Shown here piece by piece: positions 28,601 to 38,544 of a stretch of 64,000 nt of DNA; positions within the stretch are counted from its first letter, which is position 1; each line of letters starts with the position of its first letter. This stretch comes from an uncultured Aquimarina sp. (GTDB lineage Bacteria; Bacteroidota; Bacteroidia; Flavobacteriales; Flavobacteriaceae). The notes below the pieces were generated by a model that made no database searches, was not told the origin of the DNA, and worked only from the letters and a program-made list of their open reading frames with translations. The translations under genes and the position numbers were made by a program. The stretch lies in the NCBI GenBank assembly GCA_947496705.1, contig CANMDW010000001.1, forward strand, positions 992,001 to 1,056,000, in the 5' to 3' direction.

Positions 28601-31600
28601 TGGCTTTTAGAGCATTTTGAAGTTTTCAAAAATACGATCACTCTTTTTGAACCGGATTCTGCTTGTAATTTAGAAACCACATCGCTCAAATCCATTAGGG
28701 ATATTTATGAACCTGTAAATGCCACCGGAATTTCTGACCGAAGCCTTTCCCTTATCCATAGATTTATTCGATTGCAACGAATAGCAGATTGGAAAACAGA
28801 AGACCTGGATATGATGATGTACGCTTTGGGAAAAGAAAATATTGATCCCGAATTGATACAGTTTTTAGTAGCCATTCGATCCATACAAAAACAAATAAAG
28901 ATATCAAATGACGAAGTTATTGTATTATGGGGTGCCATAGATTCTTTTAAGGAAAAATCACTATACAAGAAATTATTTCTTACCAAGTCCTTATTGAACA
29001 TAGACCCTGTTTTCATACCAGATGCAAATGGCGAACTATTAGTGAATGCGCAAAGTATCAAAAGTCATATCACAGCCATTCAATCGGCATTACGCCTTAC
29101 TGCTGATGAAATAAACTTAATTGCAAGGGAGAATAATATCGCTATAGAAACCGATCAATTAACATTGCATCATCTAAGTGTTTTTTACCGATATAAGATC
29201 TTTTCTAAAGCTCTGAAAGTAAAAATAAAGGAATTCATCTGGCTTAAATCTATTTTTAATATCAATCCCTTTAGTATTTTAAACAATGGTAGTTTTGAAA
29301 GTATTTCTCCCGGAATAACACTTCAGTTTATAGAATTGACCCAGAAGGTATTACAAAGTAATTTTAGTATAGAAACCCTGTCATATTTGTTATTGCCCTC
29401 ACAGGAAAATAGCAAACTGCAACCAGATAGTAATTTAATTACCAATGTAATACTCCAGAGTCGTCAGGAATTCATACAAATAGATGCGCTGAACCAGATA
29501 GAAGCGCGAGTTGATGAAAATTTCTTAACAGAAAAACTTTCGCTACTCTTTGAGCAACCTGCAGTAACCACTATTTTGGATCTTATAAATGACAATGCTA
29601 TTTATTCCACAATTATTTCTCCAAATCTGGATATCAGCATACCTGCCGGATTACTAGAGAAGGTTACTTATCAAAAAGCAACAGGAATGCTCACTTTTCG
29701 AGGTGTAATGACCGAGGATGAAAAAAATAGCTTACTGAGTGAATTTGACCCATCTCTTTCCAAGACTGTTGAGGAGATATACCAACAACCAGAGGTCTTT
29801 ATAAAGGATACATTATATGGGGTTTTCGAAAATACTTATACAGAAGCCATTCAGCTATTGCTCAATCGGCCAGAACTTCAAAACCCACCAGAAACACAGG
29901 ATAAATTGCAATGGTTTTATAAACAGTACCTTCCGTTTCTTCAATTGCGGTTAAAACAAAATATTGTTGTACAGGGATTAGCAGGTGCATTGAACCTGCA
30001 GGAAACCCATATTCGGGATTTGATAGGAAACCGTATGGAAACACTGATCCATCAATTGTCTGCGCAAGGTTTATCTGCTAGTTACTATTCGGATGCTAAT
30101 TTTTCTAATCTGTTAGTGCAACAGGTCGACAGGCAAATAGATTTTGATTGGGCAGATACGTCTCCCGATCCTCTGATTCCGTCAGATAATTTTAGTGTCC
30201 GATGGGAAGGATGGCTTCTTCCTACCGAAAGTGAACCGATTACTTTTGTAGTTTCTTTAGCAGATGAAGATGACCTGCTAAAAGTATGGATTGATGAAAT
30301 ATTGATCTTAGACCGTCAACCTAATCAGGCGTTAGAACTGGAAGCGCTTCCAGATCGACCTCTCAAATCAGGGCAAGCGCATCACATTCGTATAGAATAT
30401 CAACCTAAAGAACAGTTAGCTGGCCTAAAATTATATTGGAAAACTCCATCAAAACCAAAAACGAGCATTGATAGTACTCATCTATTTCCTATAGAAACTG
30501 TTCAAAGTTTTCAGCAAACTTTTAAAGGGTATTACAAAGCCGGATTATTGATACAAAACTTCAATATTCAGACAGACGAACTGGCACATTTCATTGCTTA
30601 TGCTTCAGATTTTGATCAATTAGATGTTACAGCCCCTTCTTTTACACATTGGATACGTTTATATGAATACTTCAATTTAAAAAAAGAAGTGAATGCAACT
30701 TCCGAACAACTGATAAACATATTTAGAATAGCATATTTGCCGAATGTAGCATCAGATCGATTCCTACAGGTATTAGAAGACGTTACGGACTTTATGCCGT
30801 CAGAAATTGAGTACTGGTTTACTAGTAAAGGGCTGACATATGCTAATTTTATCAATGAACAACCCTTATTAACACTTTATAAAAGCCTGAAAACGGCACA
30901 AAAAACAGGGGTGTCATTAGAACAGCTTACCAACTGGACGGCGGTAACAGATTCATTCCAGCAGCTTTTCGAAATTTCGCAAGAAGTAAAACGTGCGGTA
31001 AAAATTAAATATGATGAATCTATATGGTTAGAAGTAGCACCAAAACTTAATGATGTTATACGAGAAAACCAGCAACAAGCACTGATAGCCTATTTATTAA
31101 TGCAGGAATCCTTGCAATCATGGGGGGTATATGATGCAAATGGGTTATTCGAATATTTTTTGATCGATGTACAAATGGATGCATGTATGGATACCTCCAG
31201 AGTGAAACAGGCAATTTCTTCTGTGCAATTATTTATTCAGCGATGTTTGCTTAATCTGGAAAGTGATTATAATGATCAAAATAAAGAAATTGGAGTAGCT
31301 CCGGGTGCTATCGACACCAACCGCTGGGTTTGGATGAAAAATTATAGGGTCTGGGAAGCCAACCGCAAGGTGTTTCTCTATCCCGAAAACTGGCTCGAAC
31401 CCCAATGGCGTGATGACAAAAGCCCTTTCTTCAGAGAACTCGAATCAGAATTGATGCAGGGTGATATTACCCAGGATACGGTAGAAAAAGCTTTTAGAGG
31501 ATACTTGCACAAAGTAGAAGTAGTTTCTAAAATGGATCTGACTGGACAATATTACGACACGGCTAGTGGTATCCTACATCTAATAGGAAGAACTATTAGC

Positions 31601-34600
31601 ATGCCCTATCAATATTATTACCGTCAGCAAAACACAAAATATGATATATGGACGCCCTGGGAAAAAATTGATTTAGATATCAAAGGACAAGACAGTGTTT
31701 ATGAATCAGGAGTACATATTATTCCAGTGGTTTGGCAGAGTAAGCTTTACCTGTTTTGGCCAGAACTTACACTAAAAGAAAATCCTAAACAAAGTGGCGG
31801 GTCTATTATAAATATGGGAAACAAGACCCAAGATGAACTGCAAGGAACAAAAGTTTGGGAAGCACAGATTGCATGGAGTGAGTATAAAGAGAATACCTGG
31901 CAACCAAAGCAGGTGTTTCCCAGGATTATGGAGATCCCCTATACCTCAGCTAGTTTAGTTGATATAGTTACAAGACAAGTTTGGCGAATAGGTGGGCAGA
32001 CAAACCTTGAGATAGCCATAAAAGGAGCACTTAATAAAACCAAGGTATTCAGGATAACAAATATGCATGATACTCCAGAGATCATAACTAATCAAAATAT
32101 AACTTTCAAAAATGCTTCAAATGGCAATAATTCATTTATGAGAACCTGGAGCAGTGGTTTACTTACTTTTCAAGATAAAACCTATTTAAACCAGGATTAT
32201 CTAGGCTATTCTTCAAAGCCATTGGTGATAAATGGAGAAACATACTATGAACCTGTTGTACAGAACACACAATATGTCTTCTTAGACACGTTCGAATTGT
32301 TGCCTTCTCATCAATATGCCAATTTTAGAAAGAGGCTGGATATACCATTATTTTTCCAGGATCGATCATCCCGTTTTGTAATACGGGATAAATCAAAAAA
32401 AGGTAAATACCGTGTTCCTGAAAAACATTTTGGGCTAGCTGCATTGGCTTCCTCCTCTATAAACACAACCTTAAATATGAGTATACAGCAAAACAATGTA
32501 TATTCGCAAAATATACTCAGTGAACAATCTCATAGTACTCAGTATATGCAACTTAAAAAATCATCGAACAGTTCTAACACTCAAATAATCGCTCAGGAGC
32601 ACATGAATATTCCCGGAGGATTTAATAATGCAATTAAAAAAATAAGTGGGAACCTTCATTTTGATATCTTTTATCATCCTTACACTACAGAATTGATCGG
32701 AGCGCTCAATCAAGGTGGTGTGGATTCCTTATTTAGTCAGCAATTTATATTAAAAGATGACCAGGGTCAGTTTTTTAAAGAAAACTACTACCCAACTGTC
32801 TGGGTACATGATTCATATCCACAGATTAATTTGGATTTCCAAAGAGAAGGAGCCTATTCATCCTACAATTGGGAGGCATTCTACCATATACCCTTAATGA
32901 CTGCCGTGCATCTCAGTAAAAACAATAAATTTAAAGAAGCACAACAGTGGTTTCATTATATATTCGATCCAACAACTAATGAAGCCCCAAACCCTGAACA
33001 TCCAGAAGACAGGTACTGGAAATTTTTACCCTTTAGAACTATTACTACTAAAAATCTAGAAGCCTTTTTTGAATCCTTACAAGCAAAAAAATCCAATACC
33101 GCTATTGATGAATGGCGGGATAATCCATTCCGTCCGCATCTGGTGGCTCGTCATCGACCGGAAGCCTATATGAAAAAAACCGTCATGGCATATGTAGATA
33201 ACCTTACTGCCTGGGGAGATCAGCTTTTCCGCCAGGATACAATGGAAAGTATTAATGAGGCAACACAATTATATGTTCAGGCGGCACATATTTTAGGACC
33301 CCGACCTCAATTCATACCAAGAAGAGGAAAAATTAAGCCAGAAACCTATGCTACCTTAGCTCCTAAACTGGATACTTTTTCCAACGCACATGTTGCTCTG
33401 GAAAACGTGTTTCCATATAGCAGCGAGATAACTACATCCGCTACTATAGAAACCGAAAGCCTTCTGGGTGTAGGTAGTGCATTATACTTTTGTATTCCTT
33501 CTAATGAAGATTTATTGAAGTATTGGGATACCGTTGCCGATCGTTTATTTAAAATCAGGCATTGTATGAATATTGATGGTGTTGTACGGCAACTCTCTCT
33601 TTTTGAACCTCCTATTGATCCTGGAGCCTTAATCAAGGCATTAGCATCAGGAATGAGTATCGGTAGTGTTTTGAGTAACCTGAATGCGCCTACTCCTTTA
33701 TATAGATTTACGTATATTTTTCAGAGAGCTCTTGAATTGACCCAGGAAGTAAAATCATTAGGAAATTCTATATTATCCGCTATTGAGAAGAAAGAAGCTG
33801 AACACCTTTCTGTCTTACGTGCATCACACGAAGTTGCTATGCAAATGGAGATCAAAGAAATATTAAATCTACAAATCGAATCTGCGAATCATGAAATAGT
33901 TACTCTGGAAAAAACCTGGGATACCACAAAAGCTCGATTTAAATACTATAAAAGTTTATTGATAAGAGAAGAAGACTCTGAAGATGTAAGTATCGATGAA
34001 AATGGTGAAGTTACCGGAGCAGATCCTATACCATTAGATATATCAGTTGGTTTACGAGACTCAGAAGATGAACCAGGAATAAAATTGATCGGCAGGGAAA
34101 TGGAGGAAATTGATCAGGCAGGTACGGCACATAGTGTCAGAATGGCGGCCTCCGTAATTAGTGCGTTGGCAAATGCTGCCAATTTTATTCCTAATGTTGG
34201 CGTCAAAGGAGAGCCATGGGGTGTGGGCGGAGATTTCACGTTTGGTGGCAGTAATGTTGGTGCAGCTCTCAGCGCACATGCAACTGCTTCTAATATAGTC
34301 GCAGATCACCACTCATACAAATCACAGAGTGCTGCCCGACTGGCAGGGTATATGCGAAGAGAACAAGAATGGAATTTTTCTGCTAATCAAGCTGCATTAG
34401 AATTAAAACAAATAGCTAAACAGATACAAGGAGCCCAAATTCGTAAACAAATAACAGAGCAGGAACTAACAAACCATCTGGAACAAATCAAACGCAGTGA
34501 GGATATTGAAATATTTTTATTGGATACTAAGTTTACCAATGAAGAATTGTATGGATGGATGAAAAATCAGATAGCCAGTGTATATAAAGCTTCTTATAAT

Positions 34601-35839
34601 CTTGCTTACGAAATGGCAAAACAAGCTGAAAAAGCATATCAATTCGAGTACGGGGATACCACTACCAGTTTTATACAATATGGATATTGGGATAGCACCA
34701 GAGAAGGGCTATTGGCAGGTGAACAACTCCAATTAAGCCTCAACCGCCTTCATCGTTCATACGTGGATAAAAATAAACGCGACTATGAAATTACAAAGCA
34801 TATGTCTCTTTCCCTTATTAATCCTAGGGCATTACTGAAGCTCAAAGAAACCGGAGCTTGTGAATTTGAAATCCCTGAGCTGCTTTTTGACCTGGATTTT
34901 GCAGGACAATATTTTAGACGAATCAAATCCGTTAGCATAACAATACCTTGCATTGTAGGGCCATATACTAGTGTATCGGCTAAATTGACGTTGCTAAAAA
35001 ACAGGGTTCGAAAAAATGGCAATAGCCAGACTCCTTATGCGTATACGGGTATTGAAGATGCCAATTTTACACATAATCTTGTTGGTATGCAGTCGGTCGC
35101 TACCAGCCAGGCACAAGGTGACAGTGGACTTTTTGAATTAAACTTTAGAGATGAACGCTATCTCCCGTTTGAAGGCGCTGGAGCCATCAGCCGATGGAAA
35201 CTGCAACTACCCGAGGAATTTAGATCTTTTGATTATAATACCATTTCTGATGTAATTCTCCATATGAATTATACTGCAAGAGATGGTGGTGATGCCTTAA
35301 AACTGACTGTAAATAATCACCTCAATACTACCCTTAATAAATGGATGGATGAATTATCAGAAGAGGAAACTGGGTTGGTACGAATGATTAGTATGAAGCA
35401 AGAATTCTCCAGTGAGTGGCATCAATTTTTCCAATCCCAACAGCTTGAAGGAGAAGGAGAGCAGTCTATAAACCGTCATCTATCAACATTCGGAATTAAA
35501 GCACAACATTTTCCTTACTTCTTACGAGAAAGGGAGTTAAGTTTGTTAGATATCGGGGTGATATTAAAACCAAAAATTGGTGCTGATGCTAGTTCAGTCA
35601 TTGGCTTACCTATAGTATTGAAACAAGGAAAAGGTGAATCAGCCTCTCCTATTCCTCCAACTCCAGATAATAATAGCGGATTGCAACCTGGTATTGAGAA
35701 TTTACCAACGATACTATTCAATATAGAAGAAAATCCTATCGGATGGTGGCAAGTACAACTTGATACGACTTCAGAACCATTAGATCAGAGCACCATAGAG
35801 GATATGTATTTGGTTGTAAGGTATAAAATTGATTCATGA
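25694..35839 (+). CDS. TcA pore-forming/receptor-binding subunit of a Tc toxin
   Basis: The 3381-residue protein forms the injection channel that delivers the TcB-TcC cocoon contents. Domains in order: a peptidoglycan-binding-like repeat (about 8-80, GERGEHIGNLQQACIQLGF); a transthyretin-like module (about 90-160, ISGTVLDSYRKPIPGHKVIAFD); a VRP1 region with CECEHCRSVFSPAAYLVD at about 664-681; a PA14 domain (about 1454-1582, WEGWLLP, ending LYWKTPS); an ABC-toxin/neuraminidase-like region (about 1786-1970, RWVWMKNYRVWEANRKVFLYP); coiled coils (about 2700-2760 and 2900-2950) around a glycine-rich pore segment; and a C-terminal TcB-binding domain (about 3075 on, IKSVSITIPCIVGPYTSV). There is no signal peptide. 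A strong terminator follows at 35920. Confidence 0.95.
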   Translation: MATIIKKIKAPITYGERGEHIGNLQQACIQLGFIIASEEELKNLYFQEATLSALQRFQTAQRLPVTETLDSATASKLNSLLFLDDTPVFEISGTVLDSYRKPIPGHKVIAFDVDLRGAAIYGSVQSLEEIQEKGGLEILGEAKTDRKGEYTIWFGQPDFQQAERDLADVVAYGVEESIDDTGSSTNTITGISRLAYKKEYERKNRIERLDIRLSSDRYQALTEYARILQEVTPFLRESDIELQQLSTSEDQISFLSEEINWDLSKVRALVLAADILQSNKKLDLNQELLYGLGSQQIPLNPFSLGSTSIATLKRSLSQAIALNSIATYTDDEIEAFCQQLHSLMIRASLDTTREDSNATPRSFFNLALPDRQDLQERLLMDYVNHEGSPDSFWDSIDQHPIFREQPELLLELDKVGQLALLFDHHLPLVEELWGRDDISKVSELLEIEDEEWLEILDRTGLPFTYREDESRDQMELYMRALQEKLNATYPTQKVAYMVNQRALQLQNPEVASEVTSFLNQQEDFDFRSSRIIDFEDQIAEISGNQRDAVIEELKGMQRIFQLSPTPEAMSKLSEIGLNSAFHISRIPRQSFMDQYGEQLGDEIAFNIYEKASYMQARNTYAYTKVNEMQFGITPGLIWGDKKKEEVQQIIEQYIPNWETLFGRLDICECEHCRSVFSPAAYLVDILQFLKESTPNQDSPKKNPYMMMAKRRPDIAHLPLTCENTHTVIPYIDLVNEILEYYVVHDKIEATAAHDTDEATTDELQAEPQYTLIDAYKKLAQAVYPFSLPYHQPLDVIHQYMEHLDVDYANLISMYGNDQNLAIQGFQAAMALKINPAQYEVITQQSFDGTPVNTSLWEYYGYTAEQVSKLVNGIPTIRLWKEWLIEVPEFLKRAGLAYTELVALLKTRLINPHPEYVIFLENIQRHTEYSSNEFYGILNQVYSGNQTPEDHPDLLLALQMENLATGRFTNWLLEHFEVFKNTITLFEPDSACNLETTSLKSIRDIYEPVNATGISDRSLSLIHRFIRLQRIADWKTEDLDMMMYALGKENIDPELIQFLVAIRSIQKQIKISNDEVIVLWGAIDSFKEKSLYKKLFLTKSLLNIDPVFIPDANGELLVNAQSIKSHITAIQSALRLTADEINLIARENNIAIETDQLTLHHLSVFYRYKIFSKALKVKIKEFIWLKSIFNINPFSILNNGSFESISPGITLQFIELTQKVLQSNFSIETLSYLLLPSQENSKLQPDSNLITNVILQSRQEFIQIDALNQIEARVDENFLTEKLSLLFEQPAVTTILDLINDNAIYSTIISPNLDISIPAGLLEKVTYQKATGMLTFRGVMTEDEKNSLLSEFDPSLSKTVEEIYQQPEVFIKDTLYGVFENTYTEAIQLLLNRPELQNPPETQDKLQWFYKQYLPFLQLRLKQNIVVQGLAGALNLQETHIRDLIGNRMETLIHQLSAQGLSASYYSDANFSNLLVQQVDRQIDFDWADTSPDPLIPSDNFSVRWEGWLLPTESEPITFVVSLADEDDLLKVWIDEILILDRQPNQALELEALPDRPLKSGQAHHIRIEYQPKEQLAGLKLYWKTPSKPKTSIDSTHLFPIETVQSFQQTFKGYYKAGLLIQNFNIQTDELAHFIAYASDFDQLDVTAPSFTHWIRLYEYFNLKKEVNATSEQLINIFRIAYLPNVASDRFLQVLEDVTDFMPSEIEYWFTSKGLTYANFINEQPLLTLYKSLKTAQKTGVSLEQLTNWTAVTDSFQQLFEISQEVKRAVKIKYDESIWLEVAPKLNDVIRENQQQALIAYLLMQESLQSWGVYDANGLFEYFLIDVQMDACMDTSRVKQAISSVQLFIQRCLLNLESDYNDQNKEIGVAPGAIDTNRWVWMKNYRVWEANRKVFLYPENWLEPQWRDDKSPFFRELESELMQGDITQDTVEKAFRGYLHKVEVVSKMDLTGQYYDTASGILHLIGRTISMPYQYYYRQQNTKYDIWTPWEKIDLDIKGQDSVYESGVHIIPVVWQSKLYLFWPELTLKENPKQSGGSIINMGNKTQDELQGTKVWEAQIAWSEYKENTWQPKQVFPRIMEIPYTSASLVDIVTRQVWRIGGQTNLEIAIKGALNKTKVFRITNMHDTPEIITNQNITFKNASNGNNSFMRTWSSGLLTFQDKTYLNQDYLGYSSKPLVINGETYYEPVVQNTQYVFLDTFELLPSHQYANFRKRLDIPLFFQDRSSRFVIRDKSKKGKYRVPEKHFGLAALASSSINTTLNMSIQQNNVYSQNILSEQSHSTQYMQLKKSSNSSNTQIIAQEHMNIPGGFNNAIKKISGNLHFDIFYHPYTTELIGALNQGGVDSLFSQQFILKDDQGQFFKENYYPTVWVHDSYPQINLDFQREGAYSSYNWEAFYHIPLMTAVHLSKNNKFKEAQQWFHYIFDPTTNEAPNPEHPEDRYWKFLPFRTITTKNLEAFFESLQAKKSNTAIDEWRDNPFRPHLVARHRPEAYMKKTVMAYVDNLTAWGDQLFRQDTMESINEATQLYVQAAHILGPRPQFIPRRGKIKPETYATLAPKLDTFSNAHVALENVFPYSSEITTSATIETESLLGVGSALYFCIPSNEDLLKYWDTVADRLFKIRHCMNIDGVVRQLSLFEPPIDPGALIKALASGMSIGSVLSNLNAPTPLYRFTYIFQRALELTQEVKSLGNSILSAIEKKEAEHLSVLRASHEVAMQMEIKEILNLQIESANHEIVTLEKTWDTTKARFKYYKSLLIREEDSEDVSIDENGEVTGADPIPLDISVGLRDSEDEPGIKLIGREMEEIDQAGTAHSVRMAASVISALANAANFIPNVGVKGEPWGVGGDFTFGGSNVGAALSAHATASNIVADHHSYKSQSAARLAGYMRREQEWNFSANQAALELKQIAKQIQGAQIRKQITEQELTNHLEQIKRSEDIEIFLLDTKFTNEELYGWMKNQIASVYKASYNLAYEMAKQAEKAYQFEYGDTTTSFIQYGYWDSTREGLLAGEQLQLSLNRLHRSYVDKNKRDYEITKHMSLSLINPRALLKLKETGACEFEIPELLFDLDFAGQYFRRIKSVSITIPCIVGPYTSVSAKLTLLKNRVRKNGNSQTPYAYTGIEDANFTHNLVGMQSVATSQAQGDSGLFELNFRDERYLPFEGAGAISRWKLQLPEEFRSFDYNTISDVILHMNYTARDGGDALKLTVNNHLNTTLNKWMDELSEEETGLVRMISMKQEFSSEWHQFFQSQQLEGEGEQSINRHLSTFGIKAQHFPYFLRERELSLLDIGVILKPKIGADASSVIGLPIVLKQGKGESASPIPPTPDNNSGLQPGIENLPTILFNIEENPIGWWQVQLDTTSEPLDQSTIEDMYLVVRYKIDS

Positions 35840-35919
35840 TAAATCCCACAGAGTCTATGCAGGGCTTGATTAGATATTCGAGTCCTATCTGTTTGCCGAG
35901 GGAGATTCCCTTTACTAAC

Positions 35920-35955
35920 AAAGTCTTTTGATAGTTCAAAAGACTTTTTACTTTT
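35920..35955 (+). terminator. intrinsic terminator of the Tc toxin operon
   Basis: A perfect 11-bp stem (AAAGTCTTTTG at 35920-35930 with CAAAAGACTTT at 35937-35947), a six-base loop, and a T-rich tail follow the TcA stop codon by 81 bp. Confidence 0.85.
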
Positions 35956-36130
35956 AGAATTTTCCTTAATGCCTACTTCTACACTTTAGTAACGATCTCT
36001 CTTTACCATAAAATATAAGCCTTCTTGTAGTTTTTCATAATTTTAACAGAATCTAAATTTTCACTCCCTATTTTTAACGATCTGATAATTTTATTGTTTT
36101 TATGGAATACAACAGCTACACGAAAATTTC

Positions 36131-38356
36131 ATGATGAGGGTTTTGATATTTTTGATCTGTATGAGTTTGACTTCGATAAGTTTGGCTCAAACAAATACCA
36201 ATGAAAAGAAATCTTTTATCGTTGGTATGACTAATGAAAAAATTGAAATTGATGGGGATTTAAGCGAAACGGTATGGAGTACACTCTCACCTGCCAAGGA
36301 TTTTATACAGTATTTTCCATCAGACTCTCTACCTGCACAGGCACAGACAGAGATTTATATGTGCACCGATAAGAATAATCTATATATTGGGATAAAATGC
36401 TATTCCAAAGGTAGTAACTGGATAGTGAATTCGTTACGCAGAGATTATCGTGCCGGTGGTGCCGATAATATTACTTTATTGTTTGATACGTTTGATGATG
36501 GTACCAATGCATTGTATTTTGGCGTAAATCCCGAAGGAGTACGTAGAGAAGGGGTTATTAGTAATGGAGGAAATACCTTTCAGGATTTTTCGACTTCCTG
36601 GGATAATAAATGGAGAGGTGAAGCCAAGAAATATGATGGATATTATACAGCAGAATTAGAGATCCCATTTAGTACATTGCGATATCCCACTCCTTCCAAA
36701 AAATGGGGGTTTTCCTGCTATCGATTTGATTCGCAAACCAATGAAATAAGCACCTATTCACAAACTCCCCGCAATCAGGTTGTGTTCACATTGGCCTATC
36801 CCGCAGATATGCTCTGGGAAGAAGAATTAACAACCAAAAGCAGTGCTGTTTCTTTAATTCCTTTTGTGTCTTCGGGATTCAATAAGGATTTTGAAGATGC
36901 AACCCCGGCCGATGAATTCTTTGAAGCAGGAGGAGATGTCAAAATAGCGTTAACACCAGGGCTTAATCTGGATTTAACTGTGAACCCCGATTTCTCACAG
37001 GTAGAGGTCGATGAGCAAATTACTAATTTGGATCGCTTTGAGATCTTTTTCCCAGAACGAAGACAGTTCTTTCTGGAAAATGCAGACTTGTTCGGACAAT
37101 TTGGGTTTTCAAATATCAATCCTTTCTTTTCACGACGCATTGGTGTTGGTGAAGATGTGCGTACAGAAGATCTGGTACAAAACAGGATATACGGTGGTTT
37201 ACGCATAAGCGGAAAAATTGATGCCGATACACGAATCGGTCTTTTGAATATGCAGACCGCTTCTAGTGATGAACAAGGGATACCAAGCATTAATTTTGGA
37301 GTTGCAGTTGCGCAGCGTAAACTCTGGACACGCTCAAATATTGGGATAATTACCGTAAACAAACAAGCATTTGATTATGAAGATCTGGATACCCTCGATA
37401 TCAATAGGTATAATAGAATGGTGGGCGTAGATTTTAATTATGCTACCAGCGATAATACCTGGTTCGGAAAAACCTTTGCCCATGGTACGTTCTCACCCAA
37501 TACCTCGATGGCAATTGCTCAGGGAAGCACCTTAAATTATAATACCCGGGAGTTTGGAGCATTGTGGAAACACGAGTATGTAGATGAAGATTATAATGCA
37601 GAAGTAGGTTTTGTACCGCGCACAGACTATTTTAGGATCAATCCTGTTACAGAACTGCGTTACTACCCTCAAAATGAATTTTTAAATAATTATGTGTATC
37701 GAGCCGAAGCCGATATCTTCTGGAGACCTGGTTTCGGAAAAACAGATCATATATTTTCTGTGGGACTGGGAGGAGAACTTACTCAAAGATCTACCTTTCA
37801 ATTCGATATTAACCATAACTATGTGTACTTGTTCGATCCATTTGATCCTACAGGAACAGATTCTCTGGAACTGGATGCAGAGCAAGACTTCTCATATGTT
37901 AGTTTTACTGGACAATACAGGAGCGACAGGCGTAAAGTATTTAGCTGGAGCCTGAGTCCATATATCGGAGAGTATTTTAATGGCTGGCGATATGGTACTC
38001 GTGGCAGTTTCAATATTCGCTATCAACCCAGAGGTTCTTTTTCTCTTAATTATGCGGTAAATTATTTTGATTTACCTCATTTAGATGGTAGCCGAGAGAC
38101 TTTTTTGATTAGTCCTAGAATCGATTATACATTCTCAAAAAGTTTCTTTACATCGTTATTTGTGCAATACAACTCTCAGGATGATAATACCAATATCAAT
38201 GCCCGTATTCAATGGCGTTTTGCACCAGTATCAGATTTGATTTTGGTCTATACTGATAATTTCCTGACCGGAGAAGTAGATCCTTTAGATCGTTTTGCCT
38301 TTGATGTTAGAACCCGTTCGGTAGTTTTAAAAATCACCTATTGGCTTAATTTATAG
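36131..38356 (+). CDS. DUF5916 family outer-membrane protein with CBM9-like domain
   Basis: The 741-residue protein has a signal peptide ending ISLAQ. The N-terminal ~200 residues form a CBM9-like sugar-binding module (EIDGDLSETVWS; YIGIKCYS; NITLLFDTFDDG; YYTAELEIPFSTLRY). Typical DUF5916 blocks follow (LNLDLTVNPDFSQVEVDE; FFPERRQFFLENADLFG), then a long stretch of alternating aromatic strands ending VLKITYWLNL, as expected of an outer-membrane beta-barrel. It is separated from the toxin genes by a strong terminator and probably has its own promoter. The substrate is unknown; members of this family often sit beside peptidases or glycan genes, but no such partner is adjacent. Confidence 0.88.
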   Translation: MMRVLIFLICMSLTSISLAQTNTNEKKSFIVGMTNEKIEIDGDLSETVWSTLSPAKDFIQYFPSDSLPAQAQTEIYMCTDKNNLYIGIKCYSKGSNWIVNSLRRDYRAGGADNITLLFDTFDDGTNALYFGVNPEGVRREGVISNGGNTFQDFSTSWDNKWRGEAKKYDGYYTAELEIPFSTLRYPTPSKKWGFSCYRFDSQTNEISTYSQTPRNQVVFTLAYPADMLWEEELTTKSSAVSLIPFVSSGFNKDFEDATPADEFFEAGGDVKIALTPGLNLDLTVNPDFSQVEVDEQITNLDRFEIFFPERRQFFLENADLFGQFGFSNINPFFSRRIGVGEDVRTEDLVQNRIYGGLRISGKIDADTRIGLLNMQTASSDEQGIPSINFGVAVAQRKLWTRSNIGIITVNKQAFDYEDLDTLDINRYNRMVGVDFNYATSDNTWFGKTFAHGTFSPNTSMAIAQGSTLNYNTREFGALWKHEYVDEDYNAEVGFVPRTDYFRINPVTELRYYPQNEFLNNYVYRAEADIFWRPGFGKTDHIFSVGLGGELTQRSTFQFDINHNYVYLFDPFDPTGTDSLELDAEQDFSYVSFTGQYRSDRRKVFSWSLSPYIGEYFNGWRYGTRGSFNIRYQPRGSFSLNYAVNYFDLPHLDGSRETFLISPRIDYTFSKSFFTSLFVQYNSQDDNTNINARIQWRFAPVSDLILVYTDNFLTGEVDPLDRFAFDVRTRSVVLKITYWLNL

Positions 38357-38387
38357 TTTCTAAAACGAGACTATATGATTCTAAGAT

Positions 38388-38470
38388 TAAGTAAAAACAT
38401 TCAAATTTGAGTAAAAAAGACTCGTGCTTCAGTAAAAAATACTCAACGTAGAGCAAAAAACATTCAAAAA
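38388..38470. repeat. four degenerate tandem copies of a ~20-bp dyad
   Basis: Four units about 20 bp apart follow the pattern [TA]GAGTAAAAAANACTCAA, each itself an imperfect dyad (for example starting at 38388, 38407, 38429 and 38448). A fifth copy lies on the far side of the next gene at 39231. The function is unknown; they could be protein-binding sites or remnants of duplication. Confidence 0.55.
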
Positions 38471-38472
38471 GA

Positions 38473-38506
38473 AACCCAAAAGAATCGATGAAGAATCTTT
38501 TGGGTT
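38473..38506 (-). terminator. intrinsic terminator of the repeat lipoprotein gene
   Basis: AACCCAAAAGA (38473-38483) pairs perfectly with TCTTTTGGGTT (38496-38506). On the minus strand the stem is followed by TCTTTTTG, and it lies 38 bp beyond the lipoprotein stop codon. It may also stop plus-strand transcription from the DUF5916 gene. Confidence 0.7.
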
Positions 38507-38544
38507 ATAAAGATGTTAATACTATTGATTCTTATAAATCAGTA

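Noticed and set aside
35855..35915. A tRNA-like TTCGAGTCC between small complementary arms (AGATA/TATCT) after the TcA gene, suggesting a tRNA or attachment site
   Set aside because: The loop is nine bases, not seven, and no acceptor, D or anticodon arms can be formed around it.
36796..37362. Minus-strand ORF of 188 codons within the DUF5916 gene
   Set aside because: It is antisense to a clear coding sequence and Ser/Arg/Lys-rich, typical of a shadow frame.
38388..38470. The tandem GAGTAAAAAA units as a CRISPR array
   Set aside because: Units are only ~20 bp apart with no spacers, too degenerate, and there are no cas genes.
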